DNA of 20,621 nucleotides from Methylomonas sp. (GTDB lineage Bacteria; Pseudomonadota; Gammaproteobacteria; Methylococcales; Methylomonadaceae): NCBI GenBank assembly GCA_026989715.1, contig JALSIU010000146.1:1-20621 (forward strand), given 5' to 3'. Shown piece by piece: positions 14,860 to 20,621 of this stretch; positions within the stretch are counted from its first letter, which is position 1, and each line of letters opens with the position of its first letter. Made by a program: the position numbers and the translations under genes. The notes below the pieces were generated by a model. The model made no database searches, was not told the DNA's origin, and was given only the letters and a program-made list of their open reading frames with translations.

Positions 14860-15309
14860 TTAATCTTCGGCAATAACACTCACTGCAACCGTTACAGTAA
14901 TATCAGTGTGCAAATGAACATCAATTGCATACTCACCAACGTGACGAATAATGCCGTCAGGTAAACGTACTTCACGCTTATCTACCGCAGCTCCTGCATC
15001 AGTCATCGCTTGTGCAATATCAACTGTGCCTACAGAGCCGAATAATTTACCTTCTTCGCCTGCTTTATGTGCAATAGATACTTCAATTTTGCCTAATGCA
15101 TCCGCACGTTTTTGAGCGGCCGCCAATTTTTCAGCCGCCGCTTTTTCAAGCTCTGCTCTACGCGCTTCAAATTCAGCAATTTTTTCTTTTGTTGCCATAA
15201 CGGCTTTATGCTGTGGAACTAGGAAATTTCTAGCGTATCCAGATTTCACATTTACTTTATCGCCTAGGTCTCCTAGGTTTACAACTTTCTCAAGAAGGAT
15301 AACTTCCAT
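14860..15309 (-). CDS. rplI: 50S ribosomal protein L9
   Basis: 149 residues, exactly the E. coli length. The N-terminal RNA-binding domain (MEVILLEKVVNLGDLGD, VKSGYARNFLVPQHKAV) carries the L9 signature. A long Ala/Glu/Lys connecting helix spans about 40-75, and the C-terminal domain has GKLFGSVGTVDIA and a final beta-rich stretch. L9 bridges the L1 stalk base and affects reading-frame maintenance. GAGG lies 8 bases before the ATG. It is the last gene of rpsF-rpsR-DUF2232-rplI. Confidence 0.98.
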   Translation of the reverse strand: MEVILLEKVVNLGDLGDKVNVKSGYARNFLVPQHKAVMATKEKIAEFEARRAELEKAAAEKLAAAQKRADALGKIEVSIAHKAGEEGKLFGSVGTVDIAQAMTDAGAAVDKREVRLPDGIIRHVGEYAIDVHLHTDITVTVAVSVIAED

Positions 15310-15328
15310 CTTTTCGTCCTCATAATAT

Positions 15329-15342
15329 ATCGGTATACCGAT
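15329..15342. repeat. Perfect 14-bp palindrome upstream of rplI
   Basis: ATCGGTATACCGAT reads the same on both strands and lies 20 bases before the rplI ATG. As RNA it could fold into a 5-bp stem with a TATA loop just ahead of the ribosome binding site. A nearby imperfect palindrome (ACTCT/AGAGT, 15349-15369) overlaps the stop codon of the preceding gene. Confidence 0.4.
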
Positions 15343-15368
15343 GCCATGACTCTTTTAATTAAATAGAG

Positions 15369-16271
15369 TTAGGCGGATTTTTTTATGTTTTTTCGTAAGT
15401 TCAACCACGTATCACTCATACCAATAATGGCGATGGGAACAATCAAATGCGGAATAACAAATAGCAGCATATAAAAAAAAGGCAGTAAAAAGCGTTTCGC
15501 CTTCATTTCAGCTATCAATGCGTGTACCACGGCAGTACCAATAAAGGTATACAGCATAAATAAGATAATGCCTATATTCCACGCCATCTCAGATAGCATG
15601 CCAGATGCAAGCATTGCAACCATAAATACGATTAATGTACTCATGGTAAAACGCGCCGGCATGCGTAATGCCAAGAACTCAGCTTTAAATCCACCAGGAT
15701 TATAAAGATTTGCCTGCCACCATCGCGCCAATAACAAGCCAAACAATAAGCCGGAAATTGAACCTAATGCCACAACGCCGGTCATATACTTTGCAACCAT
15801 CGCTAAGGTTTGTTTGATTTGCTCGACAGGTGCCTCTGCTGCCGCCAGCATGGGTTCAACCATTACATTCAAAATTGTCTGCCAATAAAGGGCAGGATCT
15901 TGAGCAAATAGATAAAAACCAATCACTGCCAACACACCTAACAAGGAAGCGATTTCTATCGCTAACGACAAATGCCGCCCTTCACGCAAAACAATCGACA
16001 ACATCCAAACAGGCAACCATAAAAGCAACGCATAAGCAAAGGCAAACTGATAATCACCAAAGGCGACAACCCCTAGTAATGCTGCCGCAACACTGGCACT
16101 GATTAAAACCAAAAAACCTTCATATGCACCACGGCGCAAAGTAACCAATGCGACCGTTGCTGAACTTACAATACTAATAGGCGGCATTAACAGTGATAAT
16201 AAAGCCAGAGTTGAGGCAACCAGCATGGCTTGCACTCGCCCTCGCATAATATAGTTGGCAATAAAATTCAC
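15369..16271 (-). CDS. DUF2232 (YybS-like) integral membrane protein
   Basis: 300 residues, very hydrophobic. Membrane segments are visible at about 13-45, 52-72, 76-95, 103-123, 160-184, 210-228, 232-252 and 262-285, with a longer polar loop at about 124-158. This fits the DUF2232 family, whose genes often lie between rpsR and rplI in gammaproteobacteria; the function is not established. The start used is a GTG, giving MNFIANYIMRGRVQAM. An ATG eight codons later is possible. I prefer the GTG because the IANYIMRGR stretch resembles the start of relatives as I remember them. Neither has a clear ribosome binding site. The gene follows rpsR by 20 bases. Confidence 0.82.
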   Translation of the reverse strand: MNFIANYIMRGRVQAMLVASTLALLSLLMPPISIVSSATVALVTLRRGAYEGFLVLISASVAAALLGVVAFGDYQFAFAYALLLWLPVWMLSIVLREGRHLSLAIEIASLLGVLAVIGFYLFAQDPALYWQTILNVMVEPMLAAAEAPVEQIKQTLAMVAKYMTGVVALGSISGLLFGLLLARWWQANLYNPGGFKAEFLALRMPARFTMSTLIVFMVAMLASGMLSEMAWNIGIILFMLYTFIGTAVVHALIAEMKAKRFLLPFFYMLLFVIPHLIVPIAIIGMSDTWLNLRKNIKKSA

Positions 16272-16291
16272 TGATACTAACCGAATATTAA

Positions 16292-16522
16292 TTAATCGTG
16301 TGCGTCACAAAAAGGCATCAAAGCAATATAACGCGCACGCTTAACAGCCGTTGTTATTTGTCTTTGATTTTTTGCCGTTGTACCTGTAATACGACTCGGT
16401 ACAATTTTGCCTGTTTCTGTGACAAATTCACTTAGTAACTCAATATTTTTATAATCTATTGAATTCTCTTCACCTTCAGCACCAAAAGTATAGTGCTTTT
16501 TACGTCTCATTTGACGAGCCAT
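16292..16522 (-). CDS. rpsR: 30S ribosomal protein S18
   Basis: 76 residues (E. coli 75). S18 pairs with S6 on the platform of the 30S subunit. Typical features are the basic start (MARQMRRKKHYTF), IDYKNIELLSEFVTETGKIVPSRITGT, and the C-terminal RNA-binding helix AKNQRQITTAVKRARYIALMPF. AGAGG lies 8 bases before the ATG. It follows rpsF by 28 bases in the same transcript. Confidence 0.98.
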   Translation of the reverse strand: MARQMRRKKHYTFGAEGEENSIDYKNIELLSEFVTETGKIVPSRITGTTAKNQRQITTAVKRARYIALMPFCDAHD

Positions 16523-16550
16523 AAGCTAAACCTCTATGTATTAGTTTCTA

Positions 16551-16988
16551 TTATTCTGAATCTTCTGTTGTCGCTTCCACAGAAGACTCTGCTTCTGCTC
16601 TCGCCGCCGCAGCCGCCGCTTTTGCTTCCTCGGCTTTGGCTTCTGCCGCTCTAATTTCAGCGGCTTTAGAATCTTCGCTAGCAATGATAGACGGTGTTGT
16701 AACCGCGTCTTTCATCAGGATAATCATGCGACGCAGTACGGCATCATTAAAGCGGAAACTACTGTCCAGCTCTTTAATGGTGTCTTGGTCACACTCAATA
16801 TTCATTAATACATAATGTGCTTTTTGAAGCTTTTTAATGGGATAAGCTAGATGTCTACGTCCCCAATCTTCTAAGCGATGGATAGTTCCTGAAGCATTTT
16901 CAATTGTCGCACGGTAACGATCAATCATACCGGACACTTGCGCGCTTTGATCAGGATGAACTAAAAAGACAATTTCATAATGTCGCAT
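16551..16988 (-). CDS. rpsF: 30S ribosomal protein S6
   Basis: 145 residues. Residues 1-100 are the standard S6 fold (MRHYEIVFLVHPDQS, then GTIHRLEDWGRRHLAYPIKKLQKAHYVLMNIEC, and RFNDAVLRRMIILM). Residues 105-145 form an Ala/Glu-rich charged tail (KAEEAKAAAAAARAEAESS) ending TTEDSE. An acidic C-terminal tail is where E. coli S6 is extended with glutamates by RimK, so the same modification is conceivable here. AAGGA lies close before the ATG. It is the first gene of the operon, with a promoter at 17079-17106 and a leader hairpin between. Confidence 0.97.
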   Translation of the reverse strand: MRHYEIVFLVHPDQSAQVSGMIDRYRATIENASGTIHRLEDWGRRHLAYPIKKLQKAHYVLMNIECDQDTIKELDSSFRFNDAVLRRMIILMKDAVTTPSIIASEDSKAAEIRAAEAKAEEAKAAAAAARAEAESSVEATTEDSE

Positions 16989-17009
16989 AATTTTCCTTTC
17001 GGTTTAAAA

Positions 17010-17044
17010 GCCTTCTATCATTTTTCAATGCTAGATAGTAAGGC
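17010..17044 (-). promoter_or_regulatory. Leader hairpin upstream of rpsF, possible S6:S18 autoregulatory site
   Basis: In the rpsF transcript GCCTT-A-CTATC pairs with GATAG-AAGGC (two 5-bp helices with one bulged A) around a 14-base loop. The stretch that follows, AAACCGAAAGGA, places a CCG right beside the ribosome binding site. S6:S18 complexes are known to bind an rpsF leader motif that includes a CCG. The hairpin is seen; the regulatory role is inferred. Confidence 0.4.
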
Positions 17045-17078
17045 AAGGAGGGCTTGTACACCCTATAAAAAACCCATC

Positions 17079-17106
17079 ATTGTATTTCATATTGATGCAC
17101 TTGCAA
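17079..17106 (-). promoter_or_regulatory. Sigma70 promoter for the rpsF operon
   Basis: On the minus strand TTGCAA (17101-17106), a 16-base spacer and TACAAT (17079-17084, 5 of 6) predict a start near 17072 and a leader of about 85 bases containing the hairpin. Confidence 0.5.
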
Positions 17107-17126
17107 AGCAGTTTGTTGAACCACTC

Positions 17127-17154
17127 TCGACAGGCCATCTTATTTCCCTAAAAT
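17127..17154 (+). promoter_or_regulatory. Sigma70 promoter for trhP
   Basis: TCGACA (17127-17132, 5 of 6), a 16-base spacer and TAAAAT (17149-17154, 5 of 6) predict a start near 17161 and a leader of about 64 bases. It is arranged back to back with the rpsF promoter. Confidence 0.5.
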
Positions 17155-17224
17155 AACTGCACTATTTTACTGCCTAACAATCCGTTAAAATAACAGCAAC
17201 TAATCATCCTGTTGAATGTAAGTC

Positions 17225-18571
17225 ATGAGAAAAATTGAGCTTTTATCGCCTGCGGGCACTTTAAAAAATATGCGCTATGCGTTTGCCTATGGTGCTGATG
17301 CTATTTATGCAGGGCAACCACGCTATAGTTTGCGTGTACGCAATAACGATTTTCTGGATGAAAATCTTGCCAAAGGTATTGCAGAGGCACATGCACTCGG
17401 CAAGAAATTCTTCTTGGCAACCAATGTCATCCCACATAATACTAAGGTCAAAAGCTTTATTAGTGACATTGCCCCCATTGTTGCCATGCAACCTGACGCA
17501 CTTATCATGGCAGACCCCGGCTTAATTATGATGACCCGAGAAACATGGCCGGAGATGCCCATTCATCTTTCCGTACAAGCTAATACCGTTAACTTTGCCA
17601 CTGTCAAATTTTGGCAAAAAATGGGGGTTGAACGCATTATCCTATCACGCGAATTATCATTGGATGAAATTGCTGAAATTCGCCAAGAGTGCCCCGATAT
17701 GGAGCTAGAGGTTTTTGTGCATGGCGCACTCTGCATTGCTTACTCAGGGCGTTGTTTATTATCCGGCTACTTTAACCATCGCGACCCCAATCAAGGCACT
17801 TGTACCAATTCTTGCCGATGGAAATATGACACCAAACCCGCACATGAAAATGCAGAAGGCGACCTTGTTTTAGATGGCGGCTCCTTATCAATGCATGATT
17901 TAAATACCAGCAATGCCAGTTGCGGGGGGGCTGAACGCCATCCATTAGCCGATGAAACCTATTTTCTGGAAGAAGAAGGTCGGCCGGGCGAATTACTCCC
18001 CATCTCAGAAGATGAACATGGTACTTACATAATGAACTCCAAAGATTTACGCGCCATTGAGCATGTACATCGCTTGGTAGAAATTGGCGTGGATAGTTTA
18101 AAGATTGAAGGCCGTACTAAATCACATTATTATGTTGCACGCACAGCACAAGCTTATAAACAAGCCATTAACGATGCACTAGCAGGCAAAGACTTTCAAC
18201 CTGAGCTAATTGGCGTATTAGAAAACTTAGCAAATCGCGGCTATACCGATGGATTCTATCAACGCCACCATACCCATGAGCACCAAAACTACATCACAGG
18301 GTACTCTAAAAGTCATCAACAACAGTTTTGTGGCGAAATTAGGAGCTATGATACCACAACGGGTATGGCTGAAATTTTGGTCAAAAATAAATTTTCGGTA
18401 GGAGATAAACTGGAGTTTATACACCCCGATGGGAATCATGATATTATCGTAGAACGCATGGAAGACTTACAAGGACATGAAATGCAAGAAGCATCTGGCG
18501 GAGGCTACGAAGTTAGAATCCCTATGCCCTCTTTTCAAAATAATCTGGGCTTATTATCACGATATTTTTAA
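17225..18571 (+). CDS. trhP: tRNA 5-hydroxyuridine biosynthesis protein TrhP (YegQ), peptidase U32 family
   Basis: 448 residues (E. coli YegQ/TrhP about 453). TrhP makes 5-hydroxyuridine at tRNA position 34 from prephenate, a step towards cmo5U/mcmo5U. The N-terminal barrel starts KIELLSPAGTLKNMRYAFAYGADAIYAG. The U32 signature is EVFVHGALCIAYSGRCLLSG at 162-181. Cys170, Cys177, Cys193 and Cys197 are spaced as likely iron-sulfur ligands. EDEHGTYIMNSKDL and DSLKIEGRTKSHYYVA follow, then the C-terminal domain found in the bacterial protein (KFSVGDKLEFIHP). Older annotations call it a peptidase or collagenase, but the enzyme is a tRNA modifier. It has its own promoter and precedes the DUF2892 gene by 12 bases. 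Confidence 0.9.
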   Translation: MRKIELLSPAGTLKNMRYAFAYGADAIYAGQPRYSLRVRNNDFLDENLAKGIAEAHALGKKFFLATNVIPHNTKVKSFISDIAPIVAMQPDALIMADPGLIMMTRETWPEMPIHLSVQANTVNFATVKFWQKMGVERIILSRELSLDEIAEIRQECPDMELEVFVHGALCIAYSGRCLLSGYFNHRDPNQGTCTNSCRWKYDTKPAHENAEGDLVLDGGSLSMHDLNTSNASCGGAERHPLADETYFLEEEGRPGELLPISEDEHGTYIMNSKDLRAIEHVHRLVEIGVDSLKIEGRTKSHYYVARTAQAYKQAINDALAGKDFQPELIGVLENLANRGYTDGFYQRHHTHEHQNYITGYSKSHQQQFCGEIRSYDTTTGMAEILVKNKFSVGDKLEFIHPDGNHDIIVERMEDLQGHEMQEASGGGYEVRIPMPSFQNNLGLLSRYF

Positions 18572-18583
18572 CAAGGAACTATT

Positions 18584-18778
18584 ATGCAAGCAAATGTTGG
18601 CGGACTTGATAAAAAAATTAGAATAGCTGCAGGTATCACTATTATAGGTGTAGGTGCGTTCATGCAATCTTGGTGGGGTGCTTTAGGCATTATCCCTTTA
18701 GCCACCGCATTGATTAACTGGTGCCCTGCTTATTTACCACTTGGCATATCTACTTGCAAAGCACCTGATGCCGATTAA
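18584..18778 (+). CDS. Small DUF2892 (YgaP-like) membrane protein
   Basis: 64 residues. An N-terminal polar stretch (NVGGLDKKIR) is followed by two hydrophobic segments at about 12-26 and 31-46, then the conserved C-terminal pattern NWCPAYLPLGISTC. This is the transmembrane domain seen at the C-terminus of the rhodanese YgaP and as stand-alone proteins (DUF2892). The two cysteines could take part in thiol or sulfur chemistry, but no rhodanese domain is attached here. AAGGA lies 7-8 bases before the ATG, and the gene is 12 bases after trhP. A strong hairpin follows the stop. Confidence 0.85.
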   Translation: MQANVGGLDKKIRIAAGITIIGVGAFMQSWWGALGIIPLATALINWCPAYLPLGISTCKAPDAD

Positions 18779-18801
18779 GAAAATAATAAGAAATAAAAAT
18801 G

Positions 18802-18836
18802 CAATCCTATCCCAGATTTGGAATAGGATAGGATTG
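18802..18836. terminator. 11-bp hairpin between the DUF2892 gene and rraA
   Basis: CAATCCTATCC (18802-18812) pairs perfectly with GGATAGGATTG (18826-18836) across a 13-base loop. No T-run follows, so it may be a factor-dependent terminator or a stabiliser rather than a classic terminator. It contains the tandem ATAGG ATAGG. Confidence 0.45.
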
Positions 18837-18881
18837 AATTCTTAACACCTTAGCATTACTTAAATTACAGTTTTTTATTTC

Positions 18882-19367
18882 ATGACCTTTACCACAGCCG
18901 ACCTCTGCGACCAGCATTCTACATCTAACAACTTTCAGATTGCCGAACCTATTTTTCAAACATTTGGCGCACAGCATTGTTTTTCCGGAAAAATCAGCAC
19001 TGCCAAAGTATTTGAAGATAATGTCATCATTCGCAACGTACTAACGCAAAAAGTTACGCAGCGCATTTTAGTGATTGATGGAGGCGGCTCACATCGCTGC
19101 GCCTTGCTCGGTGATGATTTAGCGACAATCGCCTATCAAAATGGCTGGCAAGGCATTATTATCTATGGCTGTTTACGCGATAGTGCCACAATTAACCAAC
19201 TCCCCATTGGTATTCGCGCTTTACACACCCACCCATTAAAAAGCCATAAAAAAGGCACAGGCGATCTTAACTGTACGGTTACGTTTGCCGGCATCCACTT
19301 CAAACCAGAGCATTATCTCTATGCCGATAATGACGGTATTATTGTTTCTGAAAACGCATTAATTTAA
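18882..19367 (+). CDS. rraA: RraA-family protein (regulator of RNase E activity)
   Basis: 161 residues, the same length as E. coli RraA. RraA binds RNase E and lowers its activity; related proteins are hydroxymethylglutarate-type aldolases that share the fold. The family pattern is clear: TTADLCDQH start, FGAQHCFSGKI, ILVIDGGGSHRCALLGDDLA (about 62-81), GIIIYGCLRDSATI (91-104), and the C-terminal LYADNDGIIVSE. It has the length and end of the RraA branch, not of the longer aldolases. The ribosome binding site is poor. It follows the hairpin by about 45 bases and ends 3 bases before ispH. Confidence 0.88.
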   Translation: MTFTTADLCDQHSTSNNFQIAEPIFQTFGAQHCFSGKISTAKVFEDNVIIRNVLTQKVTQRILVIDGGGSHRCALLGDDLATIAYQNGWQGIIIYGCLRDSATINQLPIGIRALHTHPLKSHKKGTGDLNCTVTFAGIHFKPEHYLYADNDGIIVSENALI

Positions 19368-19370
19368 ATT

Positions 19371-20330
19371 ATGACTATGAAAATTCAACTTGCCAACCCT
19401 AGAGGTTTTTGTGCCGGCGTAGACCGGGCTATTGAAATTGTTGATCGCGCACTTGAAGCCTTTGGCGCACCAATTTATGTTCGTCATGAGGTCGTGCATA
19501 ATCGCACGGTTGTCGAAGGCCTGCGCGAAAAAGGGGCTATTTTTATCGAAGAGCTAGCCGATGTCCCTGAAGGCTCTTATCTTATTTTTAGCGCGCACGG
19601 CGTTTCCAAAAAAGTACAAAAAGAAGCAATAGAAAGAAATTTAACCGTCTTTGATGCAACTTGCCCCTTAGTGACTAAAGTTCATATACAAGTTGCAAAA
19701 CATGCCCAAGCTGACCGAGAAGTATTCCTCATTGGTCATGCAGGCCACCCTGAAGTTGAAGGTACGATGGGGCAATATGAAAAATGCACTGAAAATGGTG
19801 CCATCTATCTGGTAGAAACCCCGGAAGATGTTAAAAACATTAAGGTTAATAACCCTGAAAACTTAGCTTATGTGACACAAACAACACTATCTATGACAGA
19901 TACCAGTGTTATGGTCGATGCCTTACATGAGCACTTCCCTCATATTCAAGAACAAAAGAAAGATGATATTTGTTACGCCACCCAAAATCGCCAAGATGCC
20001 GTACATGACCTAGCGGAAACGGCTGATATTATTTTGGTTGTCGGCTCTCCTAATAGCTCTAATTCAAATCGACTCCGCGAAATTGCAGAACAATTAGGCA
20101 AACCGGCGCACCTGATTGATACCGCAGAAGATATGCGACAAGACTGGTTCAATAACGTCAATGTTGTCGGCGTAACGGCTGGCGCATCCGCACCCGAAGT
20201 ACTGGTACAAGCTGTTATTAAACAATTGCAAGACTGGGGCGGCGAAACGGCCACCGAGATTCAAGGCATAGAAGAGAAAGTTGTTTTTACCTTGCCCAAA
20301 GAATTAAAGCTACATATGGATAAGCGTTAA
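19371..20330 (+). CDS. ispH: 4-hydroxy-3-methylbut-2-enyl diphosphate reductase
   Basis: 319 residues. IspH is the last enzyme of the MEP isoprenoid pathway and reduces HMBPP to IPP and DMAPP using a [4Fe-4S] cluster. The three cluster cysteines are at 14 (ANPRGFCAGVDRA), 98 (FDATCPLVTK) and 201 (DDICYATQNRQ), matching Cys12, Cys96 and Cys197 of E. coli. The substrate histidines lie in RHEVVHN (His43) and GHAGHPEVEGTMGQY (His126), and NSSNSNRL and GVTAGASAPE are intact. A second ATG two codons in (19377) gives MKIQLANPRG, closer to the usual N-terminus, and could be the true start. There is no ribosome binding site, and rraA ends 3 bases upstream, which suggests coupled translation. Confidence 0.97.
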   Translation: MTMKIQLANPRGFCAGVDRAIEIVDRALEAFGAPIYVRHEVVHNRTVVEGLREKGAIFIEELADVPEGSYLIFSAHGVSKKVQKEAIERNLTVFDATCPLVTKVHIQVAKHAQADREVFLIGHAGHPEVEGTMGQYEKCTENGAIYLVETPEDVKNIKVNNPENLAYVTQTTLSMTDTSVMVDALHEHFPHIQEQKKDDICYATQNRQDAVHDLAETADIILVVGSPNSSNSNRLREIAEQLGKPAHLIDTAEDMRQDWFNNVNVVGVTAGASAPEVLVQAVIKQLQDWGGETATEIQGIEEKVVFTLPKELKLHMDKR

Positions 20331-20347
20331 GCACTTCTCAGTAATTC

Positions 20348-20370
20348 GCCGCAACCGCAATGGTTGCGGC
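20348..20370. terminator. Hairpin between convergent ispH and the edge gene
   Basis: GCCGCAACC pairs perfectly with GGTTGCGGC over 9 bp with a 5-base loop. It lies 17 bases after the ispH stop and 15 bases from the stop of the opposite gene, so it probably ends both transcripts, although no T-run is present. Confidence 0.55.
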
Positions 20371-20385
20371 AAGTATAGCAAAACC

Positions 20386-20621
20386 TTAATTAATCTTCAC
20401 ATATGAGCCATTCGTTAATATCCAAGTCTCCTCTGTCACAATATCCGTTATCGAAATAGCACCTGATGCAAAACAATCATCTACCGTACTTATATTTGAG
20501 GATCCGACAAAACTAGCTGTCACCGGCGGAGTAATCGTTAATACCCCAGGAATAGAAGTTAAGCCGCCTAATTGACTCGTCATATCAAAACAAATATCTG
20601 TATTGATACTCATATTGGTAA
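20386..20621 (-). CDS. C-terminal part of a secreted protein, possibly type IVb pilin-like (runs off the window)
   Basis: The frame is open to the window edge and continues upstream of the first in-window ATG, so this is the 3' end of a longer gene; about 78 residues are visible. The sequence is poor in charge and rich in Ser, Thr, Ile and Val, like an exported beta-rich domain. Two cysteines, in DICFDM and VDDCFAS, are 38 residues apart and could form a disulfide near the C-terminus. The pattern Cys-(x)n-LTSIPGV ... DDCFASGAISITDI recalls the C-terminal domain of PilS-type type IVb major pilins. ispH lying next to pilin genes in some gammaproteobacteria fits loosely, but the N-terminal prepilin helix is outside the window. 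The assignment is a guess; that it is a real partial gene is more certain. Confidence 0.45.
   Translation of the reverse strand, partial: TNMSINTDICFDMTSQLGGLTSIPGVLTITPPVTASFVGSSNISTVDDCFASGAISITDIVTEETWILTNGSYVKIN

Noticed and set aside
1..20621. CRISPR arrays, insertion sequences, integrase sites and tRNA/rRNA genes.
   Set aside because: No regularly spaced direct repeats, transposase-like frames, or cloverleaf or rRNA stretches were seen.

Overview
The window is an AT-rich, gene-dense stretch of a Gram-negative chromosome, most likely from a gammaproteobacterium. The evidence is the set of families (DarP/YjgA, MetA, TrhP/YegQ, RraA, IspH, an RluA-type enzyme with a long N-terminal extension) and the gene orders rpsF-rpsR-DUF2232-rplI and hrcA-grpE-dnaK-dnaJ-dapB. 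The pairing of a DUF6763-like protein with a conserved P-loop ATPase suggests a methanotroph-like or sulfur-oxidiser-like lineage, but that is only an inference.

Layout. Positions 1-156 (+) hold the tail of a YoeB-type mRNA-cleaving toxin broken by a one-base frameshift. Positions 312-3950 (-) hold, in transcription order, a membrane-anchored DNA/RNA non-specific nuclease, a 61-residue membrane microprotein, DarP (50S assembly) and a large MscS-type channel. Positions 4004-6710 (+) form a tight four-gene unit: DUF6763-like protein, P-loop ATPase, metA and guaD. Positions 6790-12734 (-) are the heat-shock operon hrcA-grpE-dnaK-dnaJ with dapB at its end. Positions 12909-14591 (-) encode an extended RluA-family pseudouridine synthase. 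Positions 14860-16988 (-) are the ribosomal-protein operon rpsF-rpsR-DUF2232-rplI. Positions 17225-20330 (+) carry trhP, a DUF2892 membrane protein, rraA and ispH. Positions 20386-20621 (-) are the C-terminal part of a secreted, possibly type IVb pilin-like protein that runs off the edge.

The clearest regulatory picture is in the heat-shock operon. A degenerate CIRCE operator sits just after a sigma70-like promoter in front of hrcA. Sigma32-type promoters (CTTGAAA, 13-base spacer, CCCCAT or CCACATAT) lie in front of grpE and dnaK. This suggests HrcA represses its own promoter while sigma32 drives the chaperones internally, and dapB is carried along 5 bases behind dnaJ. The rpsF transcript has a well-placed promoter and a leader hairpin followed by a CCG next to the ribosome binding site, which could be an S6:S18 autoregulatory leader.

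Most of the window is conserved housekeeping DNA. I found no CRISPR array, insertion sequence, tRNA or rRNA gene. No gap between genes exceeds about 240 bases. I do not see a convincing undescribed defence or mobile system. The most notable items are the broken toxin, the uncharacterised DUF6763/ATPase pair in front of metA, the DarP-linked microprotein, and the mixed HrcA/sigma32 control.
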